A stretch of DNA of 64,000 nucleotides from Actinomycetota bacterium (GCA_016870365.1 VGBW01000001.1:124001-188000); one strand, 5' to 3'; positions 28,119-36,859 are shown, numbered from the stretch's first letter. A program made the numbers and translations. The notes: generated from the letters alone by a model not told the origin.

Positions 28119-28529
28119 ATGGAAGCGAGCCAGAAGAGCCTAAAAATCGCGCTTTACTCAGACGATGCAAGCGTTCGGGTCACAGTAAAAAGCGCTCTCG
28201 GAAAGCAGATATCGCCGCACTTGGGTAAGCATGAGATCTTTGAATTCGCTACCGCAAAGGCCCTAAGGGGCGCCGTTGATGCTGGGAAGAATTTCGACCT
28301 TTTCATTCTTGATGGTGAGGCAGTTCCTGAAGGCGGGCTGGGAGTTGCCAAACAATTAAGAGACGAAGTCTTCAACTGCGGGGTAGTTATCGTCTTAGTG
28401 GCAAGAAGCTCTGATGCCTGGCTTGCTGGTTGGTCTAGGGCTGAGGGAGTAATAATCCATCCGATTGATCCCTTCACTCTTGCAAAGAGTGTTGCTGATG
28501 TTCTTGCCAAAACTCCTACCGCATCTTAA
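28119..28529 (+). CDS. Receiver-like (response-regulator fold) protein, atypical
   Basis: A 136-residue stand-alone receiver-like domain. The acidic pair (YSDDAS, Asp15/Asp16) and a phosphoacceptor-like Asp65 (LFILDGEAVPEGG) are present, followed by VKQLRDE-like and IVLVARSS strands. The usual KP at the last active-site loop is HP (IIHPIDPFTL), so the conserved lysine is missing. No output domain or kinase gene is nearby. It sits between the ctaE-qcr operon and trpD, 15 bp before trpD. The signalling role is unproven. Confidence 0.7.
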   Translation: MEASQKSLKIALYSDDASVRVTVKSALGKQISPHLGKHEIFEFATAKALRGAVDAGKNFDLFILDGEAVPEGGLGVAKQLRDEVFNCGVVIVLVARSSDAWLAGWSRAEGVIIHPIDPFTLAKSVADVLAKTPTAS

Positions 28530-28544
28530 GTCGGCAAGAAAAGC

Positions 28545-29603
28545 ATGAGCGAGAGATCTTCTTCTTGGGAAGAAATCTTTGAAAAACTAAGAGGTAGGGT
28601 TGATCTATCGGATCAGCAAATTACTTGGTCGATGCTTCAGATTCTAGATGGCCTTGCCAGCAATGATCAGATAAAAGACTTCCTGCTTCTACTCAAGGAA
28701 AAAGGGGAGAGAGCAAGTGAGGTAAGAGCCTTAGTTGATGTGATGTATCAAAGAGGCACCCCCATCGATATCCCTGATAGGGCAGTAGATATTGTTGGAA
28801 CCGGCGGTGATGGAGCATCAACGATCAATATCTCAACGACTGCTGCCATCATAACAACGGCGGCTGGAGCGAGAACTATCAAGCACGGTAATCGCGCAGC
28901 CAGTTCAAAGAGCGGGGCAGCAGACTTATTGGAGGCTCTTGGAATTGATATCTCACTAGGGGCCAAGCAAGTCGAAGAATGTGTGAGAAGAATTGGGATT
29001 GGTTTTGCCTTTGCCCCAGTCTTTCATCCGGCGATGAAGAACGCCGCTAGCGCAAGGCGCGAGCTTGCAACTCCAACGGTATTTAACATCCTAGGACCCC
29101 TGGCAAACCCAGCAAAGCCAAAGGCAGTAGCAATTGGTGTTGCCAGGGCTGAACTCTTAGAGCTAGTGGCAAGAGTTTCGGCAGAGCGGGGCTCTGAGGG
29201 CTTTATCTTTAGGGGGGATGATGGGCTAGATGAAATCTCACTATGTACGACGAGCACCATTTATCAGATAAGCAAGGGTGAGATGAGTAAAGATGTATTT
29301 GATCCAAGAGAGCTAGGACTAGAGCTGGCATCTATAGAAGAGTTAAAGGGAGGTAGCCCTGAGGAAAATGCTGCTATTGCCAGAGGGATATTTGCTGGAA
29401 AAGGTGGCGCTTATCGTCAGGCTGTTCTATTAAATGCAGCAGCAGCCATCGCTGCCTTTGAGGCAGATTTTCACCTAGGAATTACCCAACAATTAGCAAA
29501 TGGCTATACCTTGGCAAAACAAGCCATTGATTCAGGAGCTGCTGCTCAACTAGTTGAGCGTTGGGCAAATCTATCTACAGAGTTAGCGAAGTCTTCTTTA
29601 TAA
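28545..29603 (+). CDS. trpD: Anthranilate phosphoribosyltransferase
   Basis: This 352-residue enzyme joins anthranilate to PRPP in tryptophan synthesis. The PRPP-binding GTGGDG, the NISTTAA and KHGNRAASSKSGAADLLEALG segments and the anthranilate-site FAPVFHPAMK are present. trpD beside ctaE is a conserved actinobacterial arrangement. Other trp genes are not in the window. Its 3' end overlaps the convergent exonuclease gene by 58 bp. Confidence 0.95.
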   Translation: MSERSSSWEEIFEKLRGRVDLSDQQITWSMLQILDGLASNDQIKDFLLLLKEKGERASEVRALVDVMYQRGTPIDIPDRAVDIVGTGGDGASTINISTTAAIITTAAGARTIKHGNRAASSKSGAADLLEALGIDISLGAKQVEECVRRIGIGFAFAPVFHPAMKNAASARRELATPTVFNILGPLANPAKPKAVAIGVARAELLELVARVSAERGSEGFIFRGDDGLDEISLCTTSTIYQISKGEMSKDVFDPRELGLELASIEELKGGSPEENAAIARGIFAGKGGAYRQAVLLNAAAAIAAFEADFHLGITQQLANGYTLAKQAIDSGAAAQLVERWANLSTELAKSSL

Positions 29604-31345
29604 GTATTGGCATCAACTTTGGCTCTGACCTTCTCGATTTCTGATCTAGCTGCAGCAGAGCCGAAGGTGGGCAACGCCCATATTCCATCAATTTCAATAA
29701 TTCGGATGCCTTCTTGATCTAGATAACGAAGCAAAGCCTCAACCTCCTCATGATGGCTTGCCGGAAGTACTTCGCCATTGTCAAAGACCACTTCAGCAGT
29801 CAATCTCAAGGACTCTACGACCTCTTTGTAATTTGAACTCTTTGCAATTGCACTTGCTGCAAACTTTCCATGACGGACAATCACGATCTCCCAAGTATTA
29901 GTTGAGATAGCACGGGCGGCGATTAACTCTTTAACTCTAGTTAGACTCCTTATGCGCTGGGCTCTGGCACTTCCTCTAATTAGCGCGCCTAAGCGATTTC
30001 TTGCCTCAGCCGCTTCTTCAAATCGCTCCTGCTCTGCTAGCTCTACCATCCGCTGATTAAGTGAGGAGAGCGCTGGGCGAGCATCAAGGTGCAGGCTCTG
30101 ATGAATTGCTTTGACGTGAGATGAGTATGAATCGATAGATTCTTGACCAATACAGGGAGCCCCGCAACGTTTCATATCAAATAAGGCGCAAGGACTAGCG
30201 CTCTTGATGGAAGTAAGAGTGATTCTTGGTTTGCACTGTCTTAACTGGGTCACCTCATAGAGAGCCTCGATCGCCCTTGCTGCTTCATCGCGACCATTAA
30301 ATGGCCCTGCCCAGCCGCTGTCATCATCTAATCCTTTGGCACCTCTGATGGCTACCAGCCTTGGAAAGGCTTCTCTGGTTAACTTGATCCAGAGAGATTT
30401 CGCTTGAAACTTGGAGCGGCGATTAAAGCGAGGCTGTTTCTCGGTGATTAATCTCAGCTCTCTCACCTCAGCTTCGATGATGGTGGCTGTTTGGATCACA
30501 TCAAGTGATACAGCAATAGAGATCATGTCATGGATTCTTTTTCTAGTCTCTGCTGCAGTGAAATAGGAGCGAACTCTGTTTCTTAGGTTTCTAGTAGTTC
30601 CGATGTAGAGAGCAGAGCCTTGATCATCCCTAAAGACATACACACCAGGACTATTTGGAAGTCCTTCAGCTAGATACCTCTTTCTTCTCTGTGCACTTGT
30701 CACTCGATTACTAAAGGATCTTAGATCTTCAAGAGTTTGCACACCATGACCTCCCAGGCGATCTAGGATTCCATGGAAAACATCTACTGTGGCCCTGGCA
30801 TCGGAGAGCGCTCGGTGATCTGGATTGGTCGTTGCTCCAAAAAAGGTTGAGAGAGTTGAAAGTTTGCAATTGGGGGCCTCATCCCTAGTTATTACATATC
30901 TGGCGATCTTGGCAGTATCTAGAACTTGATAAGCTGGCCAAGCAATCTCCAATTTAGACCAAGCAGCCTTCAAAAAGCCAATGTCAAAGGGAGCATTGTG
31001 AGCGACTAAGACACTTTCTGATACAGGCCCGACAAATTCTAGAAATGAAAAAAGTGCCTCACCTATTTTCGGTGCTGTACTCGCCATCGCGTCGGTAATT
31101 CCCGTCAGAACTGTAATAAAGGGCGGAATTGGGCTTTCAGGATTTACCAGAGTTTGAAATTCACCGATGATTTCCCCAGCTCTTACTTTTACCGCGCCAA
31201 TTTCAATAATTGCCTCGCTGTTATGTGAGCCACCAGTGGTTTCCAGATCAACAACTACAAAGGTGGTTTCATAAAGGCTCGGAGATATCTCATCAAAACT
31301 TGGTTGAAAAGCTAGACCAAGTGAGTCCTCTTGCTCTGATTTCAT
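29546..31345 (-). CDS. DEDDh exonuclease fused to a UvrC-like GIY-YIG domain
   Basis: About 599 residues in two parts. The N-terminal DnaQ-like exonuclease has VVVDLETTGG (DxE) and a DHRALSDARAT Exo III motif. A GIY-YIG nuclease follows (PGVYVFRDDQGSALYIGTTRNLRNR), then a UvrC/Cho-like region with CALFDMKRCGAPC and a UvrB-contact-like helical segment. This architecture is known in actinobacteria and is thought to act in DNA repair. I start at ATG 31345 because TATCTT is 6 nt upstream; the frame is open 19 codons further to 31402. Confidence 0.88.
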   Translation of the reverse strand: MKSEQEDSLGLAFQPSFDEISPSLYETTFVVVDLETTGGSHNSEAIIEIGAVKVRAGEIIGEFQTLVNPESPIPPFITVLTGITDAMASTAPKIGEALFSFLEFVGPVSESVLVAHNAPFDIGFLKAAWSKLEIAWPAYQVLDTAKIARYVITRDEAPNCKLSTLSTFFGATTNPDHRALSDARATVDVFHGILDRLGGHGVQTLEDLRSFSNRVTSAQRRKRYLAEGLPNSPGVYVFRDDQGSALYIGTTRNLRNRVRSYFTAAETRKRIHDMISIAVSLDVIQTATIIEAEVRELRLITEKQPRFNRRSKFQAKSLWIKLTREAFPRLVAIRGAKGLDDDSGWAGPFNGRDEAARAIEALYEVTQLRQCKPRITLTSIKSASPCALFDMKRCGAPCIGQESIDSYSSHVKAIHQSLHLDARPALSSLNQRMVELAEQERFEEAAEARNRLGALIRGSARAQRIRSLTRVKELIAARAISTNTWEIVIVRHGKFAASAIAKSSNYKEVVESLRLTAEVVFDNGEVLPASHHEEVEALLRYLDQEGIRIIEIDGIWALPTFGSAAARSEIEKVRAKVDANTYKEDFANSVDRFAQRSTS

Positions 31346-31402
31346 GAAGCAAAGATAGATGGGATAAATGACATTTAGCGCGATTAACTTTAAGGTGAGC
31401 AT

Positions 31403-32173
31403 ATGGCTATTGAAGGGGCGCCCCCAGGTTGGCTATCTGACTTTCGGGCAAAGGGATCAGGTTCAAATGCCGATATCGGAATTCTTCTAGTCCATGGTTT
31501 CACCGGATCTCCAGCATCAATGCGACCATTTGCGCACTTCTTGAATGAAAAGGGATATCAGGTTTCAGTCCCCTTGATTCCCGGGCATGGGACTAGATGG
31601 CAGGATCTCAATGTTGTGCATTGGTCTAAGTGGGCCGAGAAGTTAGAAAACGAACTTCTTGAGATCAAGAGGGCATGTCGAAGAGTATTTATTGTAGGTC
31701 TATCCATGGGTGGGGGAAATGGTCTTTATGTGGCAGCTGATCATCAAGATAAGGTTGCTGGAATAATATTGATAAACCCGATGATCCACATCCCCGGTAT
31801 ACAAATTAGATTCATTTCAATTATTTCGAAACTGCAAAAGTCTCGCGCCTCCGTTGGCGATGACATTAAGAAGCCTGGAGTGACTGAATGGGGATATGAC
31901 GCGCTCCCCATCAAAGGAGTAGCCCAGTTATATAAATATTTGAAACTTGCTCGAAAACGCTTGCCGTCAATCAAAAGTCCTCTGCTTCTTTTCCATAGCG
32001 TAGAGGACCACACTCTAGATGTCTCCAACACCGAAATCGTTCTTGATGAGATAGGCTCTAACTGTAAACAGAGAATAGAGCTGTTAAATAGCTACCATGT
32101 TGCAACTCTGGATTATGATGCAGAGATGATTCATGAAAATACTCATTTGTTCATTCAGCGGGAGAGCAAGTGA
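31403..32173 (+). CDS. Alpha/beta hydrolase, carboxylesterase-like
   Basis: A 256-residue serine hydrolase of the monoacylglycerol lipase/carboxylesterase type. The oxyanion HGFTG, the nucleophile elbow GLSMGGG (Ser101), the acid in HSVEDHTLD and the His of SYHVATLDYD form a complete triad. Likely substrates are short or medium acyl esters. TAAGGT is 6 nt before the ATG (leaderless), and the end overlaps the M3 peptidase gene by 4 bp. Confidence 0.9.
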   Translation: MAIEGAPPGWLSDFRAKGSGSNADIGILLVHGFTGSPASMRPFAHFLNEKGYQVSVPLIPGHGTRWQDLNVVHWSKWAEKLENELLEIKRACRRVFIVGLSMGGGNGLYVAADHQDKVAGIILINPMIHIPGIQIRFISIISKLQKSRASVGDDIKKPGVTEWGYDALPIKGVAQLYKYLKLARKRLPSIKSPLLLFHSVEDHTLDVSNTEIVLDEIGSNCKQRIELLNSYHVATLDYDAEMIHENTHLFIQRESK

Positions 32174-34206
32174 ACAAGAATCCGTTCCTAACCAAATCAC
32201 CCCTTGCCTATGAGCTACCGCCATTTGCTGATATCGCTGAGTCTGACTATTTGCCAGCCTTCTATGCCGGGATGGATGAGCAGCTGGCTGAAGTTGAGAG
32301 GATAATTAATGAACCTGAAGTTACCTTTGAAAATACCTTGGTGGCCCTAGAGAGAAGTGGCCAGCTACTAAGTAGAGTAGCGGCGGTCTTCTATAACAAG
32401 TCCTCAAGCGATACCAATGAAGCAATAGATAAGATTGAAGCAGAGATTGCGCCCAAACTTGCTGCTCACTCAGATGAAATCAAACTAAACCAGAAACTAT
32501 TTGGCCGCATCAATCACCTCGTTCAGGCAGAGATAAGCCTCAATGGTGAAGATGCGTGGTTGCTAAGAAGATATCACCGTGACTTACTCCATGCCGGAGC
32601 AGGGCTATCAGAGGCAGAGCGGGAGGAAATCAAGACAATAAACGAGGAGTTATCCAAGCTACAGACTGAATTTAGTAAGAAGGTTCTAAGTGAGACAAAT
32701 GACTTGGCAGTATTTGTTGATGATCTCCAAGAGCTAGATGGTCTATCTGATAATCAGATAAAGGCCTGTAAGGCGGCAGCAGAGGCTCGGGGGATTTCGG
32801 ACAAATACATGATTGCTGCGGTTAATTTCACCGGGCATCCGCTTCTGCGTTCACTTAAGAATCGTGAATTAAGAAAAGAGATTATGCAAGCCTCACTTAG
32901 TAAAGGCCTTCGAGGTAATGATTTCGATACCAGGCAAGTTCTTTTGAAGATGGTTAAGTTAAGGGCTAAGAGAGCGGAGATTTTTGGCAAATCAAGTCAT
33001 GCTCAGTATTCACTATCGGAGCAAACAGCAGGAAGTCCGGAGAATGTTCACGCGATGCTTAAGAAAATCGCTCCAGCTGCCCTTGCCAACGCCAAAGCTG
33101 AGGGCAGAGAAATTGAGCGCCTAGCCAAACTGGATGGCATTGAAAAACTAGAGAGCTGGGATTGGGACTACTACACCGAGAAGGTAAGAGCCGAGAAGTA
33201 CGATCTTGATACCGCTTTGATGAAGCCCTACTTCGAATTAGAGAGCGTCTTATTTAATGGAGTCTTTTTTGCTGCAAGTAAGCTCTATGGAATGAGTTTT
33301 AAGGAGCGCCCAGACTTGATCACTTATCATCCAGAGGCCAGAGCCTTTGAAGTTTTTAGAGAGGACGGCTCAAAGATTGGGTTGTATATAGCTGATTTCT
33401 ACACCAGAGATTCCAAGCGAGGAGGAGCTTGGATGAACTCCCTAGTAAAACAGAGCCACCTACTTAATCAGTTGCCGGTTGTAGTCAATAATCTCAATAT
33501 TCCTAAACCTCCAAAATGTGAGGTAACTCTGCTCTCCTTTGATGAGACCACCACATTATTTCATGAATTTGGCCATGCCATTCATGGACTCTTGTCTGAT
33601 GTGAAATACCCAAGGTTTTCTGGCACTGCAGTGCAACGCGACTTCGTGGAATTTCCCTCCCAGGTCAATGAGATGTGGATACTTGATCCAGAAGTCGTTG
33701 ATAACTACGCCCGCCATTATGAAACCGGAGAGCGGCTACCCCAAGCTTGGATAGATAAACTCAATGAATCATCAACTTTCAATGAAGGACATGCCACAAC
33801 CAGCTATATGGCAGCAGCAATTCTTGATCTTGCTTGGCACTCTTTATCCTCAAATGAAGTCATCCCTGATGTTGAAAAGTTTGAAGAGCAAGCAATAGCA
33901 GAGTATGGCCTTTCCTACCACTGTGTTCCTACTAGATACCGCTCCACTTACTTCTCACATATATTTGGCGGGGAATATTCTGCTGGGTATTACGGCTATA
34001 TCTGGGCTGAAGTCTTTGATGCCGATACTGGAGAGTGGTTTAAAGAAAATGATGGTCTAAACAGAGAGAATGGAGACCACCTTAGAAAAACTCTAATGAG
34101 TCAAGGAGGTTCTCTTGATTCACTGGAGATGTTTAGAAATTTTAGAGGCAGAGATGCGGTGATTGAGCCGCTATTGAAACGACGAGGCTTAATAAGCAAT
34201 GCTTGA
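32170..34206 (+). CDS. M3 family oligopeptidase (peptidyl-dipeptidase Dcp-like)
   Basis: A 678-residue zinc metallopeptidase with HEFGHAIHG (first His about 465) and the downstream glutamate region ESSTFNEGHATTSYMAAAILD. The N-terminal two-thirds is helical, as in thimet/Dcp enzymes that cleave cytoplasmic oligopeptides. Normal Dcp length suggests it is intact. It is coupled at both ends: 4-bp overlap with the hydrolase and 8-bp overlap with uppP. Confidence 0.94.
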   Translation: MNKNPFLTKSPLAYELPPFADIAESDYLPAFYAGMDEQLAEVERIINEPEVTFENTLVALERSGQLLSRVAAVFYNKSSSDTNEAIDKIEAEIAPKLAAHSDEIKLNQKLFGRINHLVQAEISLNGEDAWLLRRYHRDLLHAGAGLSEAEREEIKTINEELSKLQTEFSKKVLSETNDLAVFVDDLQELDGLSDNQIKACKAAAEARGISDKYMIAAVNFTGHPLLRSLKNRELRKEIMQASLSKGLRGNDFDTRQVLLKMVKLRAKRAEIFGKSSHAQYSLSEQTAGSPENVHAMLKKIAPAALANAKAEGREIERLAKLDGIEKLESWDWDYYTEKVRAEKYDLDTALMKPYFELESVLFNGVFFAASKLYGMSFKERPDLITYHPEARAFEVFREDGSKIGLYIADFYTRDSKRGGAWMNSLVKQSHLLNQLPVVVNNLNIPKPPKCEVTLLSFDETTTLFHEFGHAIHGLLSDVKYPRFSGTAVQRDFVEFPSQVNEMWILDPEVVDNYARHYETGERLPQAWIDKLNESSTFNEGHATTSYMAAAILDLAWHSLSSNEVIPDVEKFEEQAIAEYGLSYHCVPTRYRSTYFSHIFGGEYSAGYYGYIWAEVFDADTGEWFKENDGLNRENGDHLRKTLMSQGGSLDSLEMFRNFRGRDAVIEPLLKRRGLISNA

Positions 34207-35029
34207 GGCAATATTTCTAGGAATCATTCAGGGCTTAACTGAGTTTCTACCTATTTCATCTAGCGCCCATATCCGTATTCTCGGCGAATTCTTGCCATCA
34301 GCTCAAGATCCTGGGGCAACTTTTACAGCAATAATGCAGATAGGGACTGAGCTGGCAGTACTGTTCTACTTTAGAGCCGATATTGCAAGGCTCATCTCTG
34401 CATCGTTCAAGTGGGCTACAAGGCGAAAAGATTTGCTTGGCCCAGAGCAATCAGATGCCCGTCTTTCAGGGCTAATACTTATTGGTTCTCTTCCCATCTT
34501 TCTTCTTGGCTACTTTGGGCAGGAATACATTCGCCAGAGTTTTCGCTCACTTTACCTAGTTGCCTTTACGCTTATCGCCTTTGGCCTCCTTCTTGGTCTA
34601 ATTGATCTCTACGGCAAGAAGATAAAGGATCTGGAGAGTCTGGAAGTTAAAGATGGTCTGGCTTATGGAATTGCGCAATCACTTGCTCTAATTCCAGGTG
34701 TCTCTCGCTCCGGGGCTACAATTGCTATGGGAAGAGCTCTGGGTTATAGGCGAGAAGCTGCTCTTCGCTACTCCTTTTTGTTAGCGATTCCAGCAGTTCT
34801 TGGAAGCGGATCCTTTGAGCTTTTCAACTCACTTTCTAGACCGCTGAATGCCTTTTCGCTTGCAGAAACTTTAGTTGCCACGCTAACGGCCTTGGTAATT
34901 GGATACCTAGTTATCTCCTGGGTTATGAAATATGTTGAAACCAAGAGCTTCATGCCTTTTGTAATCTATCGAATATTTCTTGGAACGCTTCTACTAATAC
35001 TTTTATTTACAGGGGTGATTACCGCTTAA
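34199..35029 (+). CDS. uppP: Undecaprenyl-diphosphate phosphatase
   Basis: A 276-residue membrane phosphatase that recycles the lipid carrier for peptidoglycan. The two catalytic motifs are GLTEFLPISSSAH (Glu15, Ser-rich) and PGVSRSGATIAMG with its arginine. About eight hydrophobic segments are visible. It is the last gene of the hydrolase-M3-uppP operon and overlaps the convergent zinc-ribbon gene by 4 bp. Confidence 0.95.
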   Translation: MLEAIFLGIIQGLTEFLPISSSAHIRILGEFLPSAQDPGATFTAIMQIGTELAVLFYFRADIARLISASFKWATRRKDLLGPEQSDARLSGLILIGSLPIFLLGYFGQEYIRQSFRSLYLVAFTLIAFGLLLGLIDLYGKKIKDLESLEVKDGLAYGIAQSLALIPGVSRSGATIAMGRALGYRREAALRYSFLLAIPAVLGSGSFELFNSLSRPLNAFSLAETLVATLTALVIGYLVISWVMKYVETKSFMPFVIYRIFLGTLLLILLFTGVITA

Positions 35030-35211
35030 GCGCCTGCAGGCTCGCTGGATTTTGTTAAATCAATCGATACTCTAGGGCTACTAGGCAATGGGCAAGGAGC
35101 TCCATCGCAACAATTGGTCTTCAAATGGCAATGCGGGCAGAGCCATCTAGTTGCTATCGGGTCATAGGGGCGCAAGCAGAAATCACAAGGCATCTGGTTA
35201 TTGGCACTCAT
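35026..35211 (-). CDS. Small zinc-ribbon protein (61 aa)
   Basis: A 61-residue protein with two metal-binding pairs (CDFC and CPHC, spaced by a WL-containing strand) and a following HLKTNCCDGAPC. It could bind one or two zincs. The length, the clean TATTCT-N6-ATG leaderless promoter on the minus strand, and the ordered cysteines argue that it is real. I recall similar small CCDGAP proteins in actinobacteria, but the function is unknown. It lies just downstream of where tRNA-Val would have ended before the island inserted. Confidence 0.68.
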   Translation of the reverse strand: MSANNQMPCDFCLRPYDPIATRWLCPHCHLKTNCCDGAPCPLPSSPRVSIDLTKSSEPAGA

Positions 35212-35244
35212 GAGTGAAGAATAGGTTCAGCCTCCTTAAAGTGG

Positions 35245-35286
35245 TGGACGATACTGGGATCGAACCAGTGGCCCCTTCCATGTCAA
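35245..35286 (+). repeat. Left attachment-like repeat (tRNA-Val 3' fragment)
   Basis: Forty-two bases match the intact tRNA-Val gene from its discriminator base through the T arm and variable region into the 3' side of the anticodon arm, with a single G/A difference. Identity stops abruptly at TGTCAA. The 5' half of the tRNA is missing, so it is not a functional tRNA. Confidence 0.85.
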
Positions 35287-35635
35287 TACTTTGTTTATGT
35301 AGTTTTAACTTCGTCCTTCACTTTGTTCAATTTGGCTACATATCCTGATTTCACACACTTGGTGCAGTATGGGTCAATCAGTTCTGTAGGGATACATAGG
35401 TTTATGTATTACCTCGGAATCTAGCATGGGGGAGTGACAGGTTAGCGAAGGTAAGGTTTGGGTAGTGACATCTGCTATAGTTCGATTTAGCACCAAGACC
35501 TCGTCGCTTCACGCGGCGAGGTTGTGTCCGTGAGCGCCGAAGTGCATTTCTTATTCCGAATCCATTCTGTTAACAAGTAGAAAAAACGTTTCTCAGACGT
35601 ATGTATACGATACTGTGCTGCGATAGCCTTCATAC
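35287..35635. other. Island left end, no intact gene
   Basis: No complete gene is visible in these 349 bp. On the minus strand, 35295-35408 holds a stop-bounded frame of 37 codons without a start, containing IDPYCTKCVKSGYV, which could be the tail of a zinc-binding protein (weak). A hairpin with 9-bp arms (CCTCGTCGC / GCGGCGAGG, one G-T pair) lies at 35499-35521. The last 12 bp are the predicted leaderless promoter of the next gene: TAGCCT, then 6 nt, then ATG at 35636. Confidence 0.4.
35499..35521 (+). other. Stem-loop in island left end
   Basis: CCTCGTCGC, a 5-nt loop and GCGGCGAGG form a strong 9-bp stem with one wobble. No U-tract follows on either strand, so a terminator is unlikely. 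It could belong to a small RNA or a recombination site. Confidence 0.4.
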
Positions 35636-36859
35636 ATGAAGCGGCTTTTTGCACTTCTATCATTGATGACAATGGTAATGGTGGCTCCTAAAGCAATATC
35701 AGATCCTGCCGATCTTGCTCAAAAGGGACCTTATGACGCGACTTTGATTGGCGAGAAGATTCTTTACCCATCACTATTCGGGGTCTCTGCGGGATTACCA
35801 GTTGCTGACGTAACCGGAATGCAATTATCAAACGGCAAACTCCGCGCCTATGTCTTCGCTCAAAACAAAGGTATTGAAATCGCAGAATCTAGCGACGGTA
35901 AGACTTTTACGCGAGTAGGAAATGCATTTGGTGGGGACAAAGGTTATGGAATGCCTCATGTTGTGAAATTGAGTGATGGAAGAGTTCGGATGTACAACAT
36001 GATTAGCAAAGGCGTAGCGTGTACAATCTCCACAGACGGATTAACTTTCACACTTGAGAAGGAGCTGTGTATTGATGCTCGAGATTATCCGTTGGCGCCA
36101 AATGGACTTACTGGTGTCTCGATTGTAAAACTCAAGGATGGTACATATCGTGCATATTTCTCTGATATGGTTAAAGCGGGTACGGGTCCAGATCCTCATA
36201 ATGTCTTCTCTGCGACTTCGAGTGATCTGGTTAATTGGAAAGCAGATTCCGGAGTTCGGATCGGTCCAAACGGAACCACATTGACTCGAAGCGCAGAACA
36301 TCCTGGGGCTATTGCGCACGAAGATGGAACAGTCACGCTTTTTTACTATGACAATTGCGCAAAGGCTACAAGAGATCCGGCAGGTAAAGATTCATTTCTT
36401 CCGTCTGGCTGGTACTGCGATCCACGAACTCAGGGGCTTTGGTATGCAACCAGCACCGATAATGGTTTGACATTTACTACGGAAGAGATGATTACTTTCC
36501 CAGCACTATTTCCTAGAGGTTTTGGAAATGATGCAAATGTCTTCTTGGACAAAGACGGGAATTTGGTTTTGTGGGCCGGTGGGTTCGATCCTTCATTGGG
36601 TGGATACATCGGAGCATTTAAACTAACTAAGGCCACAAGAGTGGTTGCTCCTTCACCAACTCCATCACCGGTTCCAGTTCCGGCACCTGTTCCGGCACCA
36701 GTTCCGGCACCGGTTCCGGCACCGGTTCCAGCACCAACTCCAACTCCAACGAAAGTTGCGGTTGCACAGAAGTCCACCATTACGTGCATTAAAGGCAAAA
36801 CCGTCAAGAAAGTAACTGCGGTCAAGCCCAAATGCCCTGCGGGCTACAAGAAGAAATAA
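35636..36859 (+). CDS. Secreted beta-propeller-like (glycosidase-fold) protein with Pro-rich stalk and CPAGYKKK C-terminus
   Basis: 407 residues. A signal peptide (about 1-22, LFALLSLMTMVMVAPKAIS) precedes a domain of repeated sialidase/GH43-like blades (AESSDGKTFTRVG, ISTDGLTFTLE, ATSSDLVNWKADSG, ATSTDNGLTFTTEEM). No catalytic residues can be assigned safely. A VPAP repeat linker (about 343-365) and a 28-residue basic tail follow, with Cys384 and Cys400 and ending CPAGYKKK. The tail looks like a surface-attachment or sorting domain. It is predicted leaderless (TAGCCT-N6-ATG). Likely role: binding or processing a surface or dissolved glycan. Confidence 0.72.
   Translation: MKRLFALLSLMTMVMVAPKAISDPADLAQKGPYDATLIGEKILYPSLFGVSAGLPVADVTGMQLSNGKLRAYVFAQNKGIEIAESSDGKTFTRVGNAFGGDKGYGMPHVVKLSDGRVRMYNMISKGVACTISTDGLTFTLEKELCIDARDYPLAPNGLTGVSIVKLKDGTYRAYFSDMVKAGTGPDPHNVFSATSSDLVNWKADSGVRIGPNGTTLTRSAEHPGAIAHEDGTVTLFYYDNCAKATRDPAGKDSFLPSGWYCDPRTQGLWYATSTDNGLTFTTEEMITFPALFPRGFGNDANVFLDKDGNLVLWAGGFDPSLGGYIGAFKLTKATRVVAPSPTPSPVPVPAPVPAPVPAPVPAPVPAPTPTPTKVAVAQKSTITCIKGKTVKKVTAVKPKCPAGYKKK
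36669..36738 (+). repeat. 12-bp tandem repeats encoding PVPA
   Basis: About five degenerate copies of a 12-bp unit such as CCGGTTCCGGCA encode the PVPA stalk of the secreted protein. Gain or loss of a unit keeps the frame, so stalk length can vary between strains. Confidence 0.75.

Noticed and set aside
36661-36750. Short tandem repeats considered as a CRISPR array.
   Set aside because: The units are 12 bp, contiguous, without spacers, and they encode the PVPA stalk.
36430-36831. 133-codon minus-strand frame with GTGAGTGAG repeats opposite the secreted protein.
   Set aside because: It is the antisense of the PVPA repeat region. The plus-strand gene has a signal peptide, a promoter and the C-terminal domain.
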